Positions 7,667-14,625 of a stretch of DNA of 33,711 bases are shown one piece after another. How positions within the stretch are numbered: position 1 is the stretch's first letter; every line of letters starts with the position of its first letter. Source of the stretch: Moduliflexus sp964602655. GTDB lineage: Bacteria; Moduliflexota; Moduliflexia; Moduliflexales; Moduliflexaceae. The notes under the pieces were generated by a model. The model did no database searches, was not told where the DNA came from, and saw only the letters and a list, made by a program, of their open reading frames with translations. Location of the stretch: positions 1 through 33,711 of the forward strand of contig CAZRSF010000071.1 of NCBI GenBank assembly GCA_964602655.1, given 5' to 3'. The translations under genes were made by a program, and so were the position numbers.

Positions 7667-8956
7667 ATGACATCATCAAAACCACCCTATCTTGTCGTCA
7701 GCGATGGCTGCGGCAACGTGTTTGAAATTCCAGATTTGTGGATGACCGGTATGACGCTTTCCGGGCCGGTTGTGCCAGAAGACGAGACGCTGTTGCCGCT
7801 GCCGTTCGGGAGCGATCTGTTTGAGTTGCCGAAACGCATTCCAATCGGCTATCATCCCAAACGCCGCGAATTCGTTGAAGTGCGCGAATATCGCGGAGAG
7901 CCGGTCTATGCCGTCGCCGGATTCATGGCTCCGGCGTATGTGCAATGTTACCGCAGCGCCTACGTCTCTCTGCCGAACGCCCCGCGCCTCGCTCTCTATA
8001 GTTACACCGCGATTGGCTGGCGCAAAGGCGAATTCGTCGCTGCCGGAATGCGGATTGACCCCGACACGCGCCAGGATTTGCGCAATGTTGATCTGAAACA
8101 GATTCAGCAGCGCGGTCAGCAGATGCTCAAACGCTATCCGAATAATCGCTTGGTTCGGCATTTGGTGGACAATTGCGTCTGTCGCTACGGCTGCCCGGCG
8201 GCGCGAAATTTCGTGATGGAGCGCTGGGAATGCCCCGTGCCGACCAGCCCGGCCTGCAATGCCGATTGCGTCGGCTGCATCTCGGAACAGCCGGGCGAAT
8301 CGGGCGTGAAACCGCCACAGGATCGCATCTGTTTCGTGCCGACGCCGGAAGAAATCGCCGAATGCACCGTGCCGCACCTGAATTCTGCGCCGCGAGCGGT
8401 GATCAGCTTCGGGCAGGGCTGCGAAGGTGAGCCGCTGCTCGTCGGCGACACGCTGGAAGCGGCGATCCGCCTGATTCGCCAACGAACCGACAAAGGCGTC
8501 ATCAATTTGAATACCAACGCCAGCCGCCCGGAGATGGTGGAACGCCTGTTCGCCGCCGGTTTGGACAGTATGCGCGTCAGCCTGAATTCGGCGCAGCCAT
8601 CGGTCTATACGGCCTATTATCAGCCGCGCAACTATTCCTTTGATGATGTGCTGGAATCGCTGCGTATCGCCCGAAAATTCGGGCGCTGGACATCGCTGAA
8701 TTATTTCGTGTTTCCCGGCCTGACTGACTATCCTGAGGAAATGGCCGCATTGGAAGGGATTATCAGCGCCGCGCAGGTGAACATGATTCAGGCGCGGAAC
8801 ATGAACATTGATCCGGAATGGTATATCGCTCTGGTGGGGTTTAGCCGTTTATCGCCGGAACAGATCGGCATTCCGGCCTGGGTGCGGCATTTCCGCAAAC
8901 GTTTTTCCGCGCTGAAATTCGGTTATTTCAACCCGCCCCGCGAGGATATGGAATAA
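7667..8956 (+). CDS. Radical SAM protein of unknown substrate
   Basis: This 429-residue protein has the radical SAM cluster motif CNADCVGC (CX3CX2C; Cys197, 201, 204), followed by a GQGCEGEPLL segment equivalent to the SAM-binding GGEP motif and a TNAS strand. Unusually, about 195 residues precede the cluster, including another cysteine group NCVCRYGC (Cys170, 172, 176) and Cys189 that could hold an auxiliary cluster. The C-terminal part (LNYFVFPGLTDYPEEMAALE) is a normal radical SAM barrel end. It acts in the cytoplasm and presumably modifies a peptide, protein or small molecule. No precursor peptide or partner enzyme is adjacent. The start is supported by AGGG close upstream and by a VSDGCGNV N-terminus. 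I recognise the superfamily, not the reaction. Confidence 0.8.
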   Translation: MTSSKPPYLVVSDGCGNVFEIPDLWMTGMTLSGPVVPEDETLLPLPFGSDLFELPKRIPIGYHPKRREFVEVREYRGEPVYAVAGFMAPAYVQCYRSAYVSLPNAPRLALYSYTAIGWRKGEFVAAGMRIDPDTRQDLRNVDLKQIQQRGQQMLKRYPNNRLVRHLVDNCVCRYGCPAARNFVMERWECPVPTSPACNADCVGCISEQPGESGVKPPQDRICFVPTPEEIAECTVPHLNSAPRAVISFGQGCEGEPLLVGDTLEAAIRLIRQRTDKGVINLNTNASRPEMVERLFAAGLDSMRVSLNSAQPSVYTAYYQPRNYSFDDVLESLRIARKFGRWTSLNYFVFPGLTDYPEEMAALEGIISAAQVNMIQARNMNIDPEWYIALVGFSRLSPEQIGIPAWVRHFRKRFSALKFGYFNPPREDME

Positions 8957-8976
8957 TGAACGAAATCAATGACATC

Positions 8977-9072
8977 CAGGGGTTGAAACCCCCGTCTATA
9001 TTTCCTTGCCCTTCCAGGGCAAATATTTGCCGCGAAGCGGCAATGGAATAAAGGCGGGGGTTTCAACCCCTG
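8977..9072. repeat. Palindromic repeat, GTTGAAAC/CTATATTTC family, copy 1 (compound)
   Basis: Perfect 18-bp outer arms are CAGGGGTTGAAACCCCCG (8977-8994) and its reverse complement (9055-9072). Inside are two more hairpins, GCCC-TTCCA-GGGC (about 9008-9020) and TTGCCGC-GAA-GCGGCAA. The left half shares the core 'GGTTGAAACC - TCTATATTTC - GCCCT..AGGGC' with copies at 12581-12626 and 16312-16357. Confidence 0.75.
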
Positions 9073-9089
9073 AATGAAAAAATTCCTAC

Positions 9090-9827
9090 ATGAATCTTCT
9101 CGAATTTTTCCGACAGAATATCCCGACACTCCCCGAAGTTCTCGTTGGTTTTCCTTTATTTTGCGCGTATGCCTACGCCGCGCTGTTTTGCGCCGGATGG
9201 CTGAAAACGCGGCGCGGTGTGCGCACGGGCTACACCAGGAAAATCTTTCATTTTCTGATTTTTACGACTGCGAGCCTGATTCAGGCATTTTTCGGCCTGC
9301 GGCTGCTCTGTCTGTTCGGAACGGCAACCTCGGCGGTGATCGCATACGCGCTGCTGCGCGGCGAGGGTCATCTGCTGTATGAGGCGATGGCGCGGGAAAA
9401 AGACGCGCCGCATCGGACGTATTTCATTGTTACGCCCTATCTTGCGACGCTGTTCGGCGGAATTTTGAGCAATGTGTTCTTCGGTGAAGCGGCGTTAGCG
9501 GGGTATCTCGTCACCGGGTTCGGCGACGCTATCGGCGAGCCGATTGGCACACGCTTCGGCAGGCATCCGTATCGCGTACCGTCGCTGTTTGCGAGTGTTG
9601 CGTCAACGCGCACATTCGAAGGCTCGACCGCCGTCGGTCTCGTCTCGTTTCTCGCGCTGCTTCTCGCACGTTTCATTTCGCCCGGTTTGGCGAGCACTCC
9701 GCCGTCGTTGATCGCACTCGCCGGAGTCGCGCTGTTCTGCGCCTTCGCTGAAGCCGTCTCGCCGCACGGCTGGGATAATATGGTCTTGCAACTCCTGCCA
9801 TCGGGCTTGTTCGCGCTGCTGGCGTAA
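9090..9827 (+). CDS. Dolichol/phytol-kinase-like membrane protein
   Basis: The 245-residue polytopic protein has about six to seven hydrophobic helices. It shows the pattern of the CTP-dependent polyprenol/phytol kinase and CDP-diglyceride-synthase-like group (COG0170). Features are an early TRKIFHFLIF helix, then GFGDAIGEPIGTRFGRHPYR and TRTFEGSTAVGL, equivalent to the family motifs GD..a...G..fG and KT.EGS. It should act in the inner membrane on a lipid alcohol, phosphorylating a polyprenol, phytol-like chain or diacylglycerol. The exact substrate cannot be read from the sequence. The gene lies downstream of the radical SAM gene with a palindromic repeat between, so co-transcription is uncertain. 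No strong ribosome-binding site precedes the ATG. It converges with the vWA gene at its 3' end. Confidence 0.75.
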   Translation: MNLLEFFRQNIPTLPEVLVGFPLFCAYAYAALFCAGWLKTRRGVRTGYTRKIFHFLIFTTASLIQAFFGLRLLCLFGTATSAVIAYALLRGEGHLLYEAMAREKDAPHRTYFIVTPYLATLFGGILSNVFFGEAALAGYLVTGFGDAIGEPIGTRFGRHPYRVPSLFASVASTRTFEGSTAVGLVSFLALLLARFISPGLASTPPSLIALAGVALFCAFAEAVSPHGWDNMVLQLLPSGLFALLA

Positions 9828-9905
9828 ATTTTTTCGCTGTCAGAGACTTTTAAAGTGTTTTACAGCCACAGTAACTCGGCGAATCGCGATAGTTTGCCCC
9901 TCGCA

Positions 9906-10955
9906 TCATGCCAACGGCCTGCCGCGCGCGGCGTTAATTGCCTGACTGAAACCGTCCCAATGTAAGGGGCGCATCGTCACTAGTCCGGCGAGCATCTGCG
10001 CCGAGGAGCCTCTCCAGCGTTCTTCTGGCATCGGATTGAGCCAGGCGATCAGCGGCGTGAATTGCTTTAAAAAGACGAGTGCTTCGATGGTGCGCTGAAT
10101 GCGCGGCAGATGCCGGAAGCCTCGCGCCGCGCCGGCGTCGCTGACAATGATGACGCTGGTCTCGCGGTCGTAGCGGGCGCAGACTTTTTTGCGATCCGCC
10201 GGGATCGTCAAATGCGGGTCGGCGTAGAGATATTCCCCCGGAATGTTATGAAAATAGGCGACGTCGAGATCGAGTTCCTGCGCGTCGGCCTGACGTTGCG
10301 CGGTCTGGATAAGATCGCGAGAAAAGCGATGCAGCGGCGTCATCGAGCCATTTTGATCGATCAGCAGCAAGAGCCGCGCATGATTGCGCGGTTTGCGGCG
10401 ATAGGCATACGCGGTCAACACACCCTGCCGCGCGATGTGCTCGACCGTTTCAGGGAGATCGAACTCCGTGAATGCGCCGTCCGCCTGCATTCGCCGCAAG
10501 CGCCGCCAGCCATAGAGCATCTGCCGCCGCGATACCGGCCAGACGGCGCGGAGTTCTGCGGCGGGCGCTTCATCGCCTTGAAATTGCGGCGCATGCACCG
10601 GCAGCGCCGACCAGGACGGTTCAGCAGCCGGACGTTCTCTTTCTACGGGCAAATATGCGGGTTGTTCGGCTTGCAATTCAGGAGTTTCAATCCTTTCCTC
10701 TTGCGCGGAAAAGGAAGAACGCGCCTCATCCTGATGCGCTTGCTGCGCCTCAACCCAGAGCGTGTCGAAATCCGCCTCTTCATCTCGCGACCGGCACCAG
10801 AGAAGTCGCAGATGCTGCCGCAGCGTTTCATCGTCCGGCGTCATCTCGCAATCTTCCAGCAAACGCGCAGCGTCTAACAATTCCCGTATGCCCAATTGCT
10901 CGCTTTTCCGGCGTAATTGGTGAAATATCGAAATCAGCGCGTCTGTTGAAATCAT
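9906..10955 (-). CDS. vWA (CoxE-like) protein of a MoxR/vWA conflict locus
   Basis: This 349-residue protein has a helical N-terminal region (1-130, acidic and Pro/Glu-rich at 70-125) and a C-terminal vWA domain (about 190-340). The MIDAS loop is DQNGS at 200-204, a D-x-N-x-S variant of the canonical DxSxS. The second acidic loop is IIVSDAGAARGF (Asp273). This 'LLxIDQxGSMxPxH' form is typical of vWA proteins paired with MoxR AAA+ ATPases. It should bind a metal and a partner protein and act with the MoxR ATPase encoded at 11622-12560. It is the last gene of the minus-strand locus, cut off from moxR by a BrnT-type toxin-antitoxin pair and an 81-bp gap holding a palindrome. No Shine-Dalgarno was seen. 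Confidence 0.8.
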   Translation of the reverse strand: MISTDALISIFHQLRRKSEQLGIRELLDAARLLEDCEMTPDDETLRQHLRLLWCRSRDEEADFDTLWVEAQQAHQDEARSSFSAQEERIETPELQAEQPAYLPVERERPAAEPSWSALPVHAPQFQGDEAPAAELRAVWPVSRRQMLYGWRRLRRMQADGAFTEFDLPETVEHIARQGVLTAYAYRRKPRNHARLLLLIDQNGSMTPLHRFSRDLIQTAQRQADAQELDLDVAYFHNIPGEYLYADPHLTIPADRKKVCARYDRETSVIIVSDAGAARGFRHLPRIQRTIEALVFLKQFTPLIAWLNPMPEERWRGSSAQMLAGLVTMRPLHWDGFSQAINAARGRPLA

Positions 10956-10967
10956 GGTTGTTCAAGC

Positions 10968-10994
10968 TGTCAGACACCTTGAAGGTGTCTGACA
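10968..10994. repeat. TCAGACAC palindrome, copy 1
   Basis: Perfect arms TGTCAGACACCTT (10968-10980) and AAGGTGTCTGACA (10982-10994) are separated by one base, 13 bp upstream of the vWA gene. Related copies lie at 14333-14365 and 21120-21150. Confidence 0.75.
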
Positions 10995-11036
10995 AATTCG
11001 CCCTGCAATCTACGATCTATTCAAAGGCAATTGGTA

Positions 11037-11297
11037 TTACTTGGCGGATATTTTGCGTCTCCGTCCACTCTTTTTGAGATGGGTCGTTCTTTGTGCCACC
11101 TTCATCAACGCAAGCAGCGCAGTATTCACCGCCTCTTCGTTCGGAAAGGCTTCGGCAACTTCCGGATGAATCACGACAATATTCGACGACTCACGGAGAC
11201 GTTGGGCATATTTGCCGCGTATCAATCCTCCAGGGAAATCTGCTGAGGTATATTCCTCACGGAGTTCATCATCGTCAGTTTCATTGACTGTCTTCAT
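11037..11297 (-). CDS. Antitoxin partner of the BrnT-type toxin
   Basis: This small acidic/basic 86-residue protein overlaps the end of the toxin gene by 17 bp. Its body (DFPGGLIRGKYAQRLRESSN, then VVIHPEVAEAFPNEEAVNTA) matches small proteins commonly encoded next to DUF497/BrnT toxins. It has an RGKY core followed by a 'P.va..FPn..avN.AL' helix pair typical of antitoxin DNA-binding or dimerisation regions. The basic tail is KKSGRRRKISAK. ATG 11297 has a good AAGGAGAG about 10 nt upstream; the longer open frame would run far into the toxin gene. It probably neutralises the toxin and represses the pair. The order toxin then antitoxin is that of brnTA. Confidence 0.72.
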   Translation of the reverse strand: MKTVNETDDDELREEYTSADFPGGLIRGKYAQRLRESSNIVVIHPEVAEAFPNEEAVNTALLALMKVAQRTTHLKKSGRRRKISAK

Positions 11298-11556
11298 AGA
11301 ATGTTCGCTCTCCTTTGCTGGCAAGTCTGGCGCTGATAATCCGAATCGTCTCATTTCGTTCGGTATGAGCGACGACCAATAGCCTGCCTCGCTCAGACAC
11401 TCCAAATGTGACATATCGTTGTTCGAGATATGAATGATCCGGATCTGCGCCAGTTGCAGCCATCGTATCTCTCAAGGCTGTTGCGGCCTCTTCGAAAGAC
11501 ACATTGTGCTTTCGTAAGTTTGATTTGGCTTTGTTGTTATCCCATTCGAATTTCAT
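11281..11556 (-). CDS. BrnT-family (DUF497) toxin, probable ribonuclease
   Basis: The 91-residue product is near-canonical for BrnT. It begins MKFEWDNNKAKSNLRKHNVS and continues FEEAATALRD, then a DPDHSYLEQRYVTFGVSERG strand pair, and ends RLLVVAHTERNETIRIISAR plus the C-terminal ER.FYE motif. BrnT toxins are RelE-like fold ribonucleases that block translation. All conserved blocks are present, so the toxin looks intact. The ATG at 11556 matches the family start. The gene lies 65 bp after the moxR stop; that gap contains a perfect 20-bp palindrome. Its place between moxR and the vWA gene suggests either later insertion or a fail-safe that punishes loss of the locus. Confidence 0.82.
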   Translation of the reverse strand: MKFEWDNNKAKSNLRKHNVSFEEAATALRDTMAATGADPDHSYLEQRYVTFGVSERGRLLVVAHTERNETIRIISARLASKGERTFYEDSQ

Positions 11557-11596
11557 CGTGGATTCACTCTGCTCTCTAAACGATCTCTGTGTGTCG

Positions 11597-11626
11597 TGTA
11601 CGTCGAAACTATAGTTTCGACCTACA
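11597..11626. repeat. GTCGAAAC palindrome, copy 1
   Basis: The core GTCGAAACTATAGTTTCGAC (11602-11621) is a perfect 20-bp palindrome. TGTA and TACA flanks extend it to 30 bp with one mismatch. It touches the moxR stop codon and lies about 40 bp upstream of the BrnT-type gene. A near-identical copy overlaps the predicted CHAT promoter at 17594-17623. Confidence 0.75.
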
Positions 11627-12560
11627 ACGATAGCTTCGCGGCGGCATGTTGATGCCAATCCGCCCGCAGTTTCAGCAAGATTTCGGGATAGGGCAGCGGC
11701 TCGGCGGCGTCTTCCAATGTTTTCGCCGGATACGGGCGTTGCTCGAAATGCTGGAGCGCGTTCAGCCAGTCTAACAGTTCGCTGGTGCCGGGGTTTTTGT
11801 GCAATCTGTTCTCTTCCCGCAAATGCGCGAAACGGGCGAGCGCGGCCTTCAGCAGCGGGGCGTCCGGCGGCGTCTTGCCGCCGATCTTCGAGTGTTCCGC
11901 GACAATTTCCCGAAGTTTGCCTTCATCCGGGAATTGAACGTAATGATAGAGGCAGCGCCGCAGAAATGGCGCGGGGAGGTCGCCGGTTTCTTTGTTGCTG
12001 GTGATAAACACAATCGGCCTGAGTGCGTCGTCTTTCAACTTGATGGTCTCGCCGGTTTCGGGAATATCGAAGCGCCATTCATCTAATGCGGCAAGCAGAT
12101 CGTTCGGGAAATCCATATCCGCTTTATCTATTTCATCAATCAAGACGACCGCCGGGCACTCTTGCATTCGAAACGCCTTGCCGAGCGCGCCTAATTTGCG
12201 GTATAATACTGCTTTCGATGGATCGCGTTTCGTCGCGAGGTTGCGCTGACTGATCTGCACGTCATGCAAGCGGGCGAGGGCGTCGTAACTGTAAAAACCC
12301 TCGGTCGCTTTGGTAGTGGAGCGCACGTACCAGGGATAAAACGGCAGGCCGAGTTCGTAGGCCACCGCCCGCGCCAATTTGGTTTTGCCGCAGCCCGGCT
12401 CGCCTTCCAGCAGAAGCGGACGGCGCAGATAAATCGAGAGATTCACCGCCTGTTTCAATTCGTCCGAGGCAATATACGGTTCGCGTTTCTCTGGCGATTC
12501 CGGGTGCGCATCTTGCGGGCGTTTGTCCGGGTTTCCGAAAAATTCGTATCGTTCTGGCAT
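11622..12560 (-). CDS. MoxR-family AAA+ ATPase
   Basis: This is a 312-residue single AAA+ module. Walker A is GEPGCGKT (53-60), Walker B is VVLIDEIDKAD (138-148), sensor 1 is ITSN (186-189), and APFLRRC carries the arginine finger (about 201). The 'YVRSTTKATEGFYSYDALAR' insert (78-97) and 'L.AALDEWRFDIPETGETI' are characteristic of the MoxR branch found in conflict loci. It should form hexamers that remodel a partner using the vWA protein as adaptor. ATG 12560 has GGAGA upstream and matches the family start; the longer frame runs into a palindromic repeat. It follows the inactive-STAND-like gene by 91 bp. Confidence 0.88.
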   Translation of the reverse strand: MPERYEFFGNPDKRPQDAHPESPEKREPYIASDELKQAVNLSIYLRRPLLLEGEPGCGKTKLARAVAYELGLPFYPWYVRSTTKATEGFYSYDALARLHDVQISQRNLATKRDPSKAVLYRKLGALGKAFRMQECPAVVLIDEIDKADMDFPNDLLAALDEWRFDIPETGETIKLKDDALRPIVFITSNKETGDLPAPFLRRCLYHYVQFPDEGKLREIVAEHSKIGGKTPPDAPLLKAALARFAHLREENRLHKNPGTSELLDWLNALQHFEQRPYPAKTLEDAAEPLPYPEILLKLRADWHQHAAAKLSL

Positions 12561-12580
12561 AATATATATTCTCCGATGAT

Positions 12581-12626
12581 CCGCCCTGAAAGGGCGGCGA
12601 AATATAGGCCGGGGTTTCAACCCCGG
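12581..12626. repeat. GTTGAAAC/CTATATTTC repeat, copy 2 (reverse orientation)
   Basis: Two hairpins are present: CCGCCCT-GAA-AGGGCGG (12581-12597) and CCGGGG-TTTCAA-CCCCGG (12609-12626), joined by CGAAATATAGG. Read on the minus strand it matches copies 1 and 3. It fills most of the gap between the inactive-STAND-like gene and moxR. Confidence 0.75.
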
Positions 12627-12651
12627 AAAATCGTCGGTTCGTTTTTCTCCA

Positions 12652-13641
12652 TCAACCGAAGCGGCGTTCGATGGCGGCGCGAACGATGTGCGGAACGCCG
12701 TTTTGACTGCCGGACAGGCATTTCGCGGCGACCTCGTCCGCGTGAAGCGTCTCGTAGCCGCCGAAATTCACAAGCCACTCCTGAATATCTGCATGTGTCC
12801 ATTTTTTAAGCTTGAGCGGAAAGACCTGTTCGCAGGAAAAATGCGCGGGACTGTCGCAGCAGAGTTCCGACGGCAAGGCCAATTGGCCGGTCGTGAGAAA
12901 GACCGCCACGCATTTCACATTCCGCCAGCCGCGCTGCGCCATGACAGCCGGAAACTGCTGCGACAGCGGACGCCAGAAGAGATCGTGAAACCGTCGAAAA
13001 ACCCGCGCTTGATCCGGTTGCGCCAACTCTTCCCAGTTCGGAAACTCGAACAAGACCACCGTGCCGGAACGCGCCGAATCATAGAGCTTGTGCAGCAGCC
13101 GTTCCGCGTATTGTTCGCACGGTTCGTCGTCCTGACGCGATTCGTTCAGACGACCGCCGATACCGTCGAACAGGCCGAATTCATTTGGAAGACGGTCGGG
13201 CGCAAAACGCACCGGATAATGCTTGAAATCACCGGTCTGGGCTTCAAGCTGCTGTTTCATCCAATTGACGCAGAGATCGCCGCAATACACGAGGCTTTCT
13301 TGCAGCAGAAAGAGCGCTGCGCCGCCGCAGACATCCACGCGCCGCAGCAACGAATCGAACGTTTTCCGCGCCTGCGTATAATCAATTTTATGCAAATGCT
13401 GGCTGACGGCATTCTGGCGTTCTTTTGGCGATAAATCAGCCGCTTCGAGCGTTTCGAGTTCACTTTCTAATGCGCCGATTTCCGCTTCGATTTGCCTCAA
13501 TTGTTCTTTCAGCGCAACAATATCCTTTTGGTTAAGGTTGCCGCATATCTGCTGGCTGACCGCCTCATACTGCTTCCAATAGAATTCATGCCGCTGTTCG
13601 AGCGCCTTCTTTTTCCGCGTATTGAAATCTGGATTCATCAT
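12652..13641 (-). CDS. Inactive-STAND-like scaffold protein with N-terminal coiled coil
   Basis: The 329-residue protein has two parts. Residues about 9-66 are a charged coiled coil (KKALEQ...YWKQYEAV, then LKEQL.QIEAEIGALESEL). Residues about 85-329 resemble the 'inactive STAND' fold of MoxR/vWA conflict loci. A leading HLHKIDYTQARKTFDSLLRR helix precedes GGAALFLLQESLVYCGDLCV, where an active STAND ATPase would carry its Walker A loop. No GxxxxGK[ST] is present, so nucleotide binding is probably lost. A later GTVVLFEFPNWEEL strand stands at the Walker B position without the DD/DE pair. Likely a scaffold or sensor that recruits effectors; the coiled coil is shared with the CHAT protein. It starts 7 bp after DUF2442, so translation is probably coupled. 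Confidence 0.7.
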   Translation of the reverse strand: MMNPDFNTRKKKALEQRHEFYWKQYEAVSQQICGNLNQKDIVALKEQLRQIEAEIGALESELETLEAADLSPKERQNAVSQHLHKIDYTQARKTFDSLLRRVDVCGGAALFLLQESLVYCGDLCVNWMKQQLEAQTGDFKHYPVRFAPDRLPNEFGLFDGIGGRLNESRQDDEPCEQYAERLLHKLYDSARSGTVVLFEFPNWEELAQPDQARVFRRFHDLFWRPLSQQFPAVMAQRGWRNVKCVAVFLTTGQLALPSELCCDSPAHFSCEQVFPLKLKKWTHADIQEWLVNFGGYETLHADEVAAKCLSGSQNGVPHIVRAAIERRFG

Positions 13642-13648
13642 ATTCGGA

Positions 13649-13984
13649 TTATGCGAATTCCATTTTTAGCGCAGGCTGCCAGAGCGTTTGTTCAGGTGTC
13701 GCCGCGCGTTGTTCGAGCCATTTCGCAAATGAACGCTGGCTTTCGCTTGATGGCTTCCCTTGCAGCACGTTCTGAACACTGATGTCTTCATCAAGGTCAG
13801 GCCAGTGAATCCCTTCCCCCTGTCCAATCAATTGCCAGCGCGTCCGTTCTTCAGGCGTGCCATGCAATAAACGCGGATACCAGACGAGCGGCGCGGTGAT
13901 TGTCCGTCCGTCCGCCAGATCGATCTCCAGCGCCTCATCAGAAATCGTCACTTGCTGCGCGAATGGTTTCGGCAGATTATTCAT
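13649..13984 (-). CDS. DUF2442 protein
   Basis: The 111-residue DUF2442-type protein has the pattern 'DEALEIDLADGRTITAPLVW' followed by 'YPRLLHGTPEERTRWQLIGQ' and GEGIHWPDLDEDISVQNVL, the standard core of the family. The C-terminal 40 residues extend beyond the minimal domain. DUF2442 genes very often pair with DUF4160 genes and are suspected toxin-antitoxin-like modules. The biochemical role is not known. The start overlaps the end of the DUF4160 gene by 8 bp and has a strong GGGAGGAA, so the two are translated together. Confidence 0.85.
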   Translation of the reverse strand: MNNLPKPFAQQVTISDEALEIDLADGRTITAPLVWYPRLLHGTPEERTRWQLIGQGEGIHWPDLDEDISVQNVLQGKPSSESQRSFAKWLEQRAATPEQTLWQPALKMEFA

Positions 13985-14213
13985 GAAAATATTCCTCCCA
14001 TTTTTCTAACAAACGGCGGCGATTGTCTTCAATGATCTGCTGAATCCGGTTGAGTTCATGTCGCTGAAATCCGCGACTCTCTTGAAGTCGAACTGGCGTG
14101 AGCCAGAATTTCGCGGTATTATCATCGCGTTCGACATGAATATGCGAAGGCTCGTCGCCATCACCGGCATAAAAAAAGAAGCGATATGGCCCTATGCGTA
14201 AAACCGTTGGCAT
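13977..14213 (-). CDS. DUF4160 protein
   Basis: The 78-residue product is typical of DUF4160. It begins MPTVLRIGPYRFFFYAGDGD, then EPSHIHVERDDNTAKFWLTP (the conserved 'EP.HiHV.r....AKfWl.P' block), and ends with a basic helix. Family members pair with DUF2442 in many genomes, possibly as a toxin-antitoxin-like unit; the His-x-His and acidic residues could bind metal, which is inference. GAGGAG lies 8 nt upstream of the ATG. A 19-codon open frame with its own ribosome-binding site overlaps this start. It follows a 412-bp gap, so it may have its own promoter, separate from the CHAT/FGE genes. Confidence 0.85.
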   Translation of the reverse strand: MPTVLRIGPYRFFFYAGDGDEPSHIHVERDDNTAKFWLTPVRLQESRGFQRHELNRIQQIIEDNRRRLLEKWEEYFHE

Positions 14214-14251
14214 CGTGATAACTCCTCAGCATCGATTCGAATCATTAACAT
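14192..14251 (-). CDS. Possible 19-codon leader peptide overlapping the DUF4160 start
   Basis: ATG 14251 is preceded by GAGGAGG at 9-nt spacing and encodes MLMIRIDAEELSRCQRFYA before TAG at 14192. It overlaps the first seven codons of DUF4160 in another frame. The strong ribosome-binding site is the only support. It could couple translation of the DUF4160-DUF2442 pair or be chance. Confidence 0.3.
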   Translation of the reverse strand: MLMIRIDAEELSRCQRFYA

Positions 14252-14332
14252 AATGACCAACCTCCTCTGATCGCAAGATGACGAATGACAACGATTTTGT
14301 CAACAGATTTATCGAACGTTTTCGCCTGCCGA

Positions 14333-14365
14333 ACCTGTCAGACACTTGCGAAGTGTCTGACAGGT
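14333..14365. repeat. TCAGACAC palindrome, copy 2
   Basis: Perfect 15-bp arms ACCTGTCAGACACTT (14333-14347) and AAGTGTCTGACAGGT (14351-14365) surround GCG. Related copies are at 10968-10994 and 21120-21150. Confidence 0.75.
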
Positions 14366-14370
14366 GAACC

Positions 14371-14391
14371 GCATATATGCCGCATATATGC
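14371..14391. promoter_or_regulatory. Tandem GCATATATGC palindromes, operator-like
   Basis: The perfect 10-bp palindrome GCATATATGC occurs at 14371-14380 and again at 14382-14391, an 11-bp period of one helical turn. A third copy lies at 14525-14534 in the same gap. The spacing would place bound dimers on one face of the DNA about 160-180 bp upstream of DUF4160. No binding protein can be named. Confidence 0.4.
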
Positions 14392-14625
14392 AAAACACCC
14401 GGTCTCGCCCATGATTTCGCGAAGACGACGACGTCCCGAACATCCTTTCTTACACCTATCCGTGTCGTTTCCATCCGCGAACGCGCCCAATATCCCCATA
14501 ATAAAGCCATTTCCGCCCTCATTCGCATATATGCGCCGCCGTATATCGGAGCCCCGATAATTGATATAATGTAATATTACACAGCATCCATTTTCCAAAA
14601 GGTAAAAATGTAAAAAACCAAAAGG

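Larger units (their letters stand above)
14214..14625. other. 412-bp gap between the FGE gene and DUF4160
   Basis: No credible gene lies here. It holds a TCAGACAC palindrome, three GCATATATGC palindromes, a self-complementary GTAATATTAC at 14571-14580, and two direct copies of CCAAAAGG (about 14593-14625) just past the FGE stop codon. A minus-strand TTGACA (14298-14303) might be a -35 box for DUF4160, but its -10 partner is poor. No reverse transcriptase or template repeat was found in the gap. Confidence 0.6.

Noticed and set aside
7676..8482. 268-codon minus-strand open frame
   Set aside because: Antisense to the radical SAM gene, which has a clear cluster motif; the antisense product is Arg/Ala-rich without a domain.
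8977..9072. CRISPR array
   Set aside because: The repeats are palindromic singles with no regular spacers, and no cas gene is present.
10110..11077. Plus-strand open frames (255 and 201 codons)
   Set aside because: Both lie opposite the vWA gene and have no recognisable features.
14226..14528. 100-codon minus-strand open frame in the gap before DUF4160
   Set aside because: It runs through a palindromic repeat and the GCATATATGC sites, has no ribosome-binding site and no family features.
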